NCBI RefSeq assembly: GCF_029867415.1
Contig: NC_081180.1
Coordinates: 150,217,068-150,281,067, forward strand
Source: Vicia villosa
Lineage: Eukaryota; Streptophyta; Magnoliopsida; Fabales; Fabaceae
DNA length: 64,000 bases
Reading direction: 5' to 3'
In this document: in pieces, positions 56,162 through 64,000 of the stretch
How positions within the stretch are numbered: position 1 is the first letter of the stretch
How the letters are laid out: every line of letters starts with the position of its first letter
Notes under the pieces: generated by a model
What the model was told of the DNA's origin: nothing
What the model saw: only the letters and a program-made list of their open reading frames with translations
Database searches by the model: none
Made by a program: the position numbers and the translations under genes

Positions 56162-58448
56162 TAATTATGTGCATTTGAGCATTTGTATAATTGTTCATGG
56201 ATTATTTAAGTTTCTAATGTATTCCTTTACTTTGTGTTTTGATCACTATTATATGATGTTGATTGAATATTGTTGTTGAATGTCTATGTTGTATTTTGAT
56301 GCATGTAGCATGTTTATCTTCATATTTGTATCTGATCTAAGTTTTTGTACATTCTTCTTAACTCATTTGTTCTTTTGGAATTAGTTTTGAAGGTTGTTTG
56401 TTTTTGGATTAGACTTATGGAAACTTGTATCTCTTTTTGATGTTGTCAAAAGGGGAGAAGTTGTAACGAGTCTATGGTTGGTTTTATGAATTTTACGTTG
56501 TGGTTTGTGTGCAATGTTTCAGGAGGAGCACAAGCATTCCTTCCAGCATAAAGTCAACTCAATTACAAGTGAAAGCTTGTCAAGCATCAATAGGGGGATA
56601 TTGTAGCTGCATATTCCTAGGGGGTTGGTTGCATGTCCTTATCATATGAAGGGGGAGCACCCCCGATACGGTTATTTTGTTGCTTATCTTATCGCTTTCG
56701 TTTATTATCGTTTATTGATTCTCCCTCATAAATTGCACACCTTGAATAAAGTTTTGAAATTGATTTGTCAATCTTTTTATCATGGATTAAATCTTTGGTT
56801 ATGTTTGAACATTGCTTAAGATGTCTGTAGTCAAGTGCATGAGTTTGTGGAATAAAGACTCTGTGTGTTTAGTTCTAGTCAGGTGCAAAGAAAAACTTTA
56901 AAATCATGAAAAATAGAGTTTTGATCAATTTTATTCAAATCAATCATTTATCCAGAAGTGACCAAGACTTTTCAAAAAATTTGACTCAAATAAGTTTTTA
57001 CACATTATTCGAATCAGACAATTTCATGTCACTTTTGTCTAATTTGATTGAATCACACTTTGTACATGATTCGAATCACACAACTTCTAAGTATTTTTCA
57101 AAGTTTCCTGGAGCAATTGATTTGAATGAATTATTTCACATGATTGGAATCACGATGGCTATGATTCGAATCACACATTGCACTTGATTCGAATCAAATG
57201 CAAAATAGGTCAAAAATCTTGGCCTCTTTATTCCATTCACTTGCTCGCTTGACTCACTACCTGCATTGACTTTGATTTGAATCTAACTAATCTTTTTTAG
57301 TCTTGTGTGTGCTTTATCTCAGCACATGTATAAGCTTTTGTTATTTGTTCATATAATATTTTCATAGTCATTTGTGAATTTCTGTGAAAAATCAACCACC
57401 TCTTTTGAAACTCTTGAATTGAAATTCTTTCATCTTCAGCCTCTTTTCAATTTCATTCTAAATCATGAGTGATTGTTAATTGATTAAGGGAAACATTATC
57501 TTGAAACTAATCATTCTGGAAGATTGGGTAAAGGTTTTTCAAGTTCTTGCAAGATTGGGGTTGTTGTCATTCGTGCAGAAAAATTTAAATGAAAAGAAGA
57601 AGGACTTCTCTCAAGAATTTCCTTAGTAGTGATTGCGTGGAAGGCTACAGATAAGACAACATTCTTTTTACATATTTAGACAATTCACCACTCAAGGAAT
57701 TGGTAGTATCAACGGGTTGATTGCTATAGATGAAGGCTTGTGGAAGAATTGATCATATTGGAAAATTGTAAGCGTTGATTGAGTAAAGATTGTGTAGAAG
57801 AGTTTCGTATTTGGCCATATACAAGTCAAGATCCAAATTGAAGAGTTTATTTATTATTTTTTTAGCATTATTGTGGATTAGTGATTGTATATACTTTTAA
57901 GATATTTGTCAAAATAACAGGAACAACTATTAAAGTGGACGTAGACTCGCGCGAGGAAGACAGAGTTGAACCACTATAAATCCCAGTGTCATCTCTCTAT
58001 CCCTTACTCTTGAATTTGAATTTCGTAGAACATGCATGCTTAGGTTTAAATTTGATAATATCGATTTATGTGATAAACTAAGATTTTTTTTTTGAATTGG
58101 ACACCTATCATGAGCTTTTGTGGTGATTGAAATCTAAGAAACACCGTGCTTTTAGAATTCACCTTGTTGATGAATTACTTAATCATATTCTGTGACGTAT
58201 CCAATTAATCCAATTGCATACATTGTGTTTCGTCATATGAGGCATTATGATATTTGTAAAGTGATTTGAGTTGTTACTGATTAATTGGCAATTGAGTAGA
58301 ATTTCACATTTTCGTTGTACAAACATCCACACGCAAACTCTGATAAAAACCTCTGGTTATGCTCATTTGAAGAATCGATAGATTTTGTTTTCAAAAGTCT
58401 AATTCACCCCCTCTAGACTATTTTCTATTGCCATATTCTCACCCAACA
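56162..58448 (+). mobile_element. 3' end of a Ty1-copia element with its LTR
   Basis: Continuing from 44157, the sequence has a post-pol segment with gatgttgtcaaaaggggaga (56440-56459). A purine tract caatagggggatat follows, and a probable LTR begins at tgtagctgcata near 56603. The LTR runs about 1.8 kb to the attcaccccctctagac block (58401-58417) typical of copia LTR ends, closing at 58432 or 58448. No primer site follows, so this is the 3' LTR. No pol coding sequence is left in the window. The exact LTR borders are uncertain because the partner LTR is out of view. Confidence 0.6.
57006..57195 (+). repeat. Cluster of TGATTCGAATCA palindromes in the copia LTR
   Basis: Four copies of attcgaatca-type sequence, three of them tgattcgaatca, and one variant (tgattggaatca) lie within 190 bases, near 57007, 57067, 57141, 57161 and 57184. 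Most are perfect 12-base palindromes. Confidence 0.8.
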
Positions 58449-59378
58449 TACACTTTGTTCAAAATAATTATCGTATATCCGCCGAAAATACATAAGTAAA
58501 CATGGAATAAAAAGGACAATTAGAAGCACATCCTTTTGTTACAAACGCTTACTCGTATTACGCAAATATTTTTCATAAACCCAGTGTGGATGAGAAAGGA
58601 AAATTGGATGCATATTCTTTTGAAATCTCAGATAAACGAGCGTAAGGTACACACTTTGTTCAAACAGTTACTTGTATTTTGCTTACAAATAATCTAACCA
58701 ATCAAACCTATTCTTTTTCCGCCTTAGCGCAAATCTAAAACCTTTTCACAAAGAACATGTTTATACATTCTATCACAATACAAATAAACACTTAAGCCTC
58801 CCATGCACGAGCATACAAGCAACATTTAACTGCTAGAATATGATACAAGCATATCCATTCTACTGCAATACAAACCAACCCTTAAGCCTCCCACACGCGA
58901 GCACACAAGCAATATTTAACTGCTAGAATACGATCTAAACATTGTTCATTAAAATCAACTAACACGTAGTTCTTTTCTACTAAGAACTACGCAGTCTTGA
59001 GTTCTTCATTGCACCAGAGGATACGTAGGAGCGAGATCCAATATTTCGTCAGACACCTTAATAAAAAAACTATTTTTTAGTCTTCTGCTTCTTTTTACAA
59101 TAATGCATAATAATCAGAAGGAAACGAATAACATCAGTCTAACATTCTTTCACAAAACTAAATAAATGGTTCTCGTTGAATACATGGATGTGAAGAGTGT
59201 TAATACATTCCCCTTGCATAACTGACTCCTGAATCCTAATTTGGTTACGACGACCATTTTTTTTCTTTTTAGAGTTTTATCTATAATTTTCCTTTCCTTT
59301 TAAAATAAATAAACTTCGGTGACAACTCTGTTGTATTTTGAGTGTTCCTTACCCTTGAAGATTTTTCACACCGCGACA
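58449..59378 (+). mobile_element. Decayed Tat-lineage LTR fragment
   Basis: The 3' half carries the Tat LTR landmarks in worn form: ggatacgtagg (59019-59029), hairpin-like ctcgttgaatacatgg with gtgttaatacattcccc (59172-59212), actgactcctgaatcc, and an end at ccgcgaca (59378). Upstream, a unit of about 95 bases with cttaagcctccca...taactgctagaata is duplicated (58791-58930). The phrase cacactttgttcaaa also recurs (58450 and 58651). No gene is present. Confidence 0.6.
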
Positions 59379-59703
59379 AATGCTATTAAAGCTCCTGCTA
59401 TTATAGGCTGAATACCTATAATAACATTTCTAAGGGCGAGTAAAAGTGCCACTTAAAATTGCGCTTATCCAAAAGCATTATTATAGCTCTTATTTTAAGA
59501 TTGAAATTAATAGGCCTTTAATAACACTTTGTATAAAAACACTACTGTACACATGAAATTTTTTTAGCACTTTCTTAAAAAGGGCTACTAAAAGTCTCTT
59601 TTTATTTTTCTTTTTAACATATGAAAGATTTTTGTTGACTCAATAATAAAGTAAAATCAACACATTTATTTTTCTCTAAATGTGAATGTCAATAATATTT
59701 CAT

Positions 59704-59781
<78 letters not shown>

Positions 59782-59907
59782 GTAGAAGTCTTCAAAAGTA
59801 AATAAGAGAGTCCCAAAATTTTAGACTTTCATGCATATTTATTTTTGTCTACTCTTGATCTTCTCTTATCTATTTATCCAATTGGTATTTCTGCTATGAG
59901 CCTATGT
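59379..59907. other. Unassigned AT-rich stretch with (AT)35 microsatellite
   Basis: A perfect AT dinucleotide run lies at 59707-59777. The first 200 bases have recurrent gctatta, ctataataac and aaagggctac words that recall degenerate subterminal repeats of a DNA transposon, but no ends or TSD could be found. Nothing else is recognisable. Confidence 0.5.
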
Positions 59908-61545
59908 TTTTTTATTGTGTAAGCAAGATATATTAGATGGAGAACTAAGGGTTCTCAAAATCTGTTACACAAGATAACGAGATAAACTCGACAAGAAGAC
60001 ATTACAAATCAATTGACCCTACGATAGAAAAAACAACAGATCCTTACAAAAATCGTAGAAGTTGCAATTGGGGTAAGTAATCTCCCCCATGAAAGACCAT
60101 CTCCATACAAACGTCTTAATAGTCCAAACCGTATTAAGAACGCTCCAAGAGTCATTCCGGAAAATAATATCGTTTCTAACTAACCAAATGAACCAAGTAA
60201 TAGCCATTCAAATGCAACTTTGTCTTCCCTCCTTCATTTTCATGTTTTTACAAAAGTTGTAACACAACATGAAACTCCCTTTAGGGTCTTCCTCTGTTAC
60301 ATCCGACATACCAATCCACTTCGCTATATCCATCCAAATTAACTTTACAATAGAACACTTGAAAAAAGTATGTTCCATAGTTTCGAGAGCCAAATCACAA
60401 AAAACACATTTGACCGTATCATCCAAAAAAATAATACCTCTAGTCTTCAATAGATCCTTTGTTGATAACCTGTTAATCATAAACCTCCATCCAAAAGCTT
60501 TTGTCTTAAACGGGACAACCATCCTCCAAACTAGATTTAGAGCTTCATCATTCCTATTAGATGGACCAAAAGGACAGAAAAATCAAGCATAATAATTATA
60601 AAAAGATTTTACAGTAAACATGTCACTAGTACCTATCTCCCAAGCCACCAATCGCGACCACCAAGATTGCAGCTGGCCGCAACAATTTTCGACCGAAGCT
60701 GCCAGGAAATAGACTGCTGTGCAGCGCTGGCAGCAGCATTATCAGTGATTCCGAAGCTCCCCCATTGCCATATTCCACCGTCCATCACCCCATACTCGCA
60801 ACAAATACATTATTTAGTCGAGACGCCGCAAAGAGCGAAGAAAAGGTCTCTTTTAACGAAGAACCAATAAGCCACTTAGCGTGCCAAAAAGAAGTAGTGA
60901 ACCCTTTTTCAACCTTGAATTTGCAATTGTTGACAATGGCATCCTTGGATGGATTCTTCCCTAAAGAAAGAATATCCTTCCACCATTAAGATTGAGAAGA
61001 TCGAAGAGGGATGATATCTCCGCCATTGGTCACTTGTAAACAAATATCACCATACCTAGCACATAAAAGATTGTACCATATAGAATTCGATCCTTGAAGA
61101 ATCCTCCACCTCCATTTGTCTAGGAGAGCAACATTAAAATCATCAATCTTCTTCACTCCTAACCCTCCTTTTTCTATCGGAAGGCAAACATCATTCCACC
61201 TCACCCAATGTATCTTTCTACTTTCATCCGAACCTCCCCACAAAAATCTACTTTGAAGTTTAGTGAGCTCTTTAACTATCTTCACCGGCATCCTAAAGAA
61301 TGACATCGTGAAAATGGATAGCGAGCAAAAAATAGACTTTAAGAGAGTAATTCTCCCTCCGAAATTGAGATAACGGTTTTTCCAACTCATGAGACGCTTC
61401 TTGACTTTCTCCAAAATCGGGTTCCAAGTCGAAATCCTCCTAGGATTCGAACCCACAAGAATACCAAGGAAAGTGAAGACTTTTCCTTCCACCTTACAAG
61501 ATAAAAGAGATGATGCCGCTTCAAGCAAATTGTTGGTATTGGTAA
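59908..61545 (-). pseudogene. LINE-1 retrotransposon, 5'-truncated ORF2 tail
   Basis: On the minus strand the C-terminal part of a plant L1 reverse transcriptase can be read: FLGILVGSNPRRISTW, LMSWKNRYLNFGGRITLLKS and LQSRFLWGG (61450-61230), then HWVRWNDVCLPIEKGGLG and DKWRWRILQG (to about 61090). The zinc-binding RVT domain follows at 60522-60300 (FGWRFMINRLSTKDLL, CVFCDLALETMEHTFFKC). Intervening stops and frame changes show decay. A TTGCTTACACAATAAAAAAA end (plus 59906-59925) looks like the poly-A tail. RT catalytic residues lie upstream and are missing. Confidence 0.82.
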
Positions 61546-61634
61546 TTCAAAGGCTGAATAATGACATTTTTTTTATGAATTATAGTTGTCAGGTCAAATC
61601 AGGCAGCTAACTAGGATCTGCTTACTCATATTTT
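61546..61634. other. Short spacer between LINE and solo LTR
   Basis: These 89 bases have no recognisable content except the left TSD atttt (61630-61634) of the solo LTR. Confidence 0.6.
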
Positions 61635-62714
61635 TGAAGGATAGAAAAACACTTAGAAAGGGGGGGGGGGGTTGAATAAGTGTAACTTCAGAAACTTAGA
61701 AGATAAAAACAATGAACACAATTATTTTTATCCTGGTTCGTTGTTAACCAAACTACTCCAGTCCACCCCCTTAGATTGATTTACCTCAACTAAGGATTTA
61801 ATCCACTAATCCAACTGATTACAATGGTTTTCCACTTAGATAACCTCTAAGTCTTCTAGAGTCTACAGATCACAACTTGATCAGTCTAGGAACCTTTTAC
61901 AATCAATGTAAAAATAACGTTTACAAGAGTATAAATTTGCTTCTAATAAAGCTGTAATCACAACTATGATATTTCTCTTAATTTCTAAACTTAACACTCA
62001 CTAAAATATTACAAGAGTTTGTGAGGTTGAAGATGAAGTTCGTAAGCTTTTGAATTTGACAGCATTTCAGTATATTTACACAAGTATTCTTGTTTGCTTC
62101 TGATCAGAACTTCTATTTATAGGTGTTGAGAGGAAATGACCGTTGGGAGCATTTAATGCTTTGCGTGAATAGTACAATGCTGCATTTAATGTTTCACACT
62201 TTTGTCAACTACCTCGAGCCTTGATTTTGCTGCTTTTACTGACTTTGCCTTTTGTAGCTTCTAACGTTCCTTTTGTCAGTCAGAGATTAGACGTTTCATC
62301 GTTTCATCTTGTACTTTCTTCTGGACTCAGATTTTGTAGATAACAACGTTTGAATATCAGAGTCAACAGCTATGGTGCAAAGCATCTTCTGTCATCTGAC
62401 TTTGAAGAGCTGTGAGCGTGATACCATCAGAGCTTCAGAGCTTCTGCTTCTGACTTCATTCTTCTGATGCTTTACAGTTCATGTTCTGATTCTGCTTGAC
62501 CATCTTCTGATGTCTTGCCAGAGCATGTTCTGATGAAGCCATCCAGAACCTTCTGAGTCAGTTGCTTCAGAGCGCTGCTTTGTGCATACTCTTTATATAT
62601 TTCCTAAAATGGAAAATGCAAAGGATTAGAGTACCACATTATCTTATACAAAATTCATATATAAAGTTATCATCAAAACACAAAATATTGATCAGAACAA
62701 TTCTTGTTGTAACA
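61635..62714 (-). mobile_element. Solo LTR of the SIRE family
   Basis: It corresponds along its whole length to the SIRE 5' LTR at 40305-41441, with tgaagg at the left and gtaaca at the right. It is flanked by an exact TSD atttt (61630-61634 and 62715-62719). No internal sequence is present. The TATA box (TATAAATA, minus) is at plus 62114-62121. This is the footprint of LTR-LTR recombination that deleted the internal region. Confidence 0.92.
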
Positions 62715-62719
62715 ATTTT

Positions 62720-63023
62720 AAGGAGTCTTGCTAATCATAGTGGTGATTAGGAGTAGGTCATAACAAAGTTTGAGTTTATGACAAGACGGGAATGTCATAA
62801 CAAAGTAATGAACTCATTTAATGTCGTTGTAGAAAGTTCACGCAAATAATGACCTGAAACTGACCCAGAAACCTTGACCCTAAATATAATTTGAATAAAT
62901 GGAATAGTAAAATGTCAATGTATGTGTCGGTATTTATACGTGTCAGACACCGTGCACACCTTCAATCTAAAGTGTTAGCTTTGCATAAGATTTAAGCTCA
63001 TATTATACCCTTAAAAATAATTT
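62720..63023. other. Unassigned sequence left of the CNX2 relic
   Basis: A gtgtcggtatttatacgtgtcagacacc stretch (62928-62955) has partly complementary ends and may be a miniature transposon remnant. It lies where the next CNX2 coding sequence would be expected, so the gene has been truncated here. Nothing else is recognisable. Confidence 0.4.
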
Positions 63024-63383
63024 ATGTGATAAATGAAATTTTTCCTTTATGGCCATCTATGGTGAAATTCTTGGCTGTTTCTATTAGATGATCCTAAATT
63101 CTTTTTAAGCTAGTAAACTGTTTCGCCTATTTGACAATGACTGTTATGAAGGTTCTTAACTATAAGAAATATAAAAACTATAGAAATGCGATCTTTAGTC
63201 TGAATTCTACCTTACCACTATATCCAAAATTTCTGAGTAAGATACATGTTTCCTGACATTCCAAACATTTCCATCAAAAGGCACGAACGCAATGAATCGA
63301 ACATTAATTGGCTTTTCACGCGCTAGCTCAATAAAGTCACAAATTCCATTGTTGTTGGATCCATGCATTACAACACAATTGAC
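63024..63383 (-). pseudogene. CNX2: CNX2-like (MoaA, GTP 3',8-cyclase) gene fragment, two exons, pseudogene
   Basis: The minus-strand exon 63383-63216 (56 codons, phase 0 at both ends) reads VNCVVMHGSNNNGICDFIEL and VRFIAFVPFDGNVWNVRK. It is bounded by TTCTAG before and GTAAGG after. An 89-base intron ends in AATAG. The next exon (63126 to about 63024) reads AKQFTSLKRI, a TAG, then DHLIETAKNFTIDGHKGKI and SFIT. This matches the middle of plant CNX2, the mitochondrial radical-SAM enzyme of molybdenum cofactor synthesis that converts GTP. The stop, loss of the acidic residue in the usual RFIEFMPF motif and truncation after SFIT show it is dead. The N-terminal radical-SAM cysteine exons would lie to the right, beyond the CACTA insertion. 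Confidence 0.82.
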
Positions 63384-63490
63384 CTAGAATGCAACAGAAA
63401 CATACAAACACATTCAAACGTATCAATCAGCAATATGTGAATGCCTTTATGAGTTAGTCAACAGGGAAGCTCCTGATATGGAGGTGAATC
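63384..63490 (-). other. CNX2 intron remnant
   Basis: This is AT-rich sequence upstream of the CNX2 exon acceptor, interrupted by the CACTA transposon at 63491. The last three bases, atc, would be the left TSD of that transposon. Confidence 0.55.
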
Positions 63491-64000
63491 CACTACGCCA
63501 AATTTGGCTTTTAGCAGCACCCCTACGAAAGCGCTTTTAGGAAAAGCGCTGGCATAGGCTTCGCTAAAGACAAAATTAAAAAACACGCTAAAAAAGCGCT
63601 CTAATAGTGGGGGGGTATGAAAGCGCTTTTAAGAAGCGCTCTGGTAGGGGGGGGTTATGAGAGCGCTTTTCAAAAGCGCTCTGGTAGGGGGGGGTACGAA
63701 AGCGCTTTACAAAAGCGCTCTGGTAGGTGGGGGGAACGTGGGGGGAACGAAAGCGCTTTTCAAAAGCGCTCTGGTAGGGGTGTTTAATGAGAGCGCTTTT
63801 TGTCAAAAGCGCTGGTATAGCCCAGGCTATGAGAGCGCTTTCCAGAAGCGCTTTAGTAGCCTTATTACTAAAATTAAAACCAAAAACACGCTTCTACTGT
63901 TTCTCACTTTCTCTCTTTCTTTTTCTCTCTCCACGCGAACCAGAAACCCCACCCCTCACCGTCGTCGGTCCTCCGTCAACCTTATCGGTCCTCCGTCAAC
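63491..64000 (+). mobile_element. CACTA (En/Spm) DNA transposon, left end, continues past window
   Basis: It begins with the terminal inverted repeat cactacgccaaatttggc, which includes a 12-base palindrome. Between 63519 and 63862, 15 agcgct hexamers occur, arranged as gaaagcgctttt facing aaaagcgctct with ctggtagggggg spacers: the subterminal repeats expected to bind the element's TnpA-type protein. After 63900 a CT-rich stretch may be the start of a transcribed leader. The other end and 3-bp TSD partner are out of view. The open frame 63588-63806 is a translation of these repeats and not a gene. Confidence 0.88.

Noticed and set aside
59707..59777. AT run as a replication origin or matrix attachment site
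   Set aside because: A plain dinucleotide microsatellite; no further sign supports a function.
63588..63806. 72-codon frame with repeated YQSAFEKR
   Set aside because: Translation of the CACTA subterminal repeats; the periodicity is that of the DNA motif.

Overview
The window is plant nuclear DNA, almost certainly from a large-genome legume of the tribe Fabeae (pea, vetch or vetchling type). The main evidence is a 22.5 kb Ogre retrotransposon with about 5 kb LTRs, an extra ORF1 and a spliced pol, together with SIRE-, Athila-, Tekay- and Tat-type elements. There is no intact host gene, and retrotransposons make up roughly nine tenths of the sequence.

The first 44 kb is a nest that can be read from junctions and target-site duplications (TSDs). 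A copia element (plus strand; 44073-44157 and 56162 to about 58448) was hit by a Tekay-like chromovirus (minus; LTR 41843-44072, gag remnant 41442-41721). A SIRE-type copia element (minus; 3993-41441) then landed in that gag. Inside the SIRE element, a Tat-type element whose terminal LTR fills 1-3992 hit the envelope-like ORF, and an Athila derivative (plus; 7107-36420, TSD gtaac/gtagc) split the reverse transcriptase. The Athila gag-pro frame was in turn split by the Ogre (minus; 10850-33319, TSD gcggt). By eye the Ogre LTRs differ at about 0.3% of sites and the Athila LTRs at about 2.6%, so the clock agrees with the nesting order.

From 44158 to 56156 a second Tat-lineage element (plus; TSD agtac; LTRs about 0.5% apart) encodes only a gag. 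It shares its primer-binding site, polypurine tract and LTR start with the Ogre nearly base for base, so it looks like a non-autonomous partner. The last 6 kb holds a decayed Tat LTR (58449-59378), an unexplained AT-rich stretch with an (AT)35 microsatellite, a LINE-1 tail (59908 to about 61545, minus), a SIRE-family solo LTR (61635-62714, TSD atttt), two exons of a decayed CNX2-like gene (63024-63383, minus) and one end of a CACTA transposon (63491 onward) lying in a CNX2 intron.

The most notable signal is an RNA-like structure near the 3' end of all Tat-lineage LTRs present. Two abutting hairpins keep the same loops while their stems have different but still complementary sequences, and a third bulged hairpin lies upstream. 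Other points are palindrome clusters centred on TCGA in three unrelated LTR families, a tRNA-like A-box/B-box block in the Ogre LTR, a private TATA box in front of the SIRE envelope-like ORF, an Ogre intron whose splice phases agree, and a recurrent Gln-to-stop pattern in the decayed frames.
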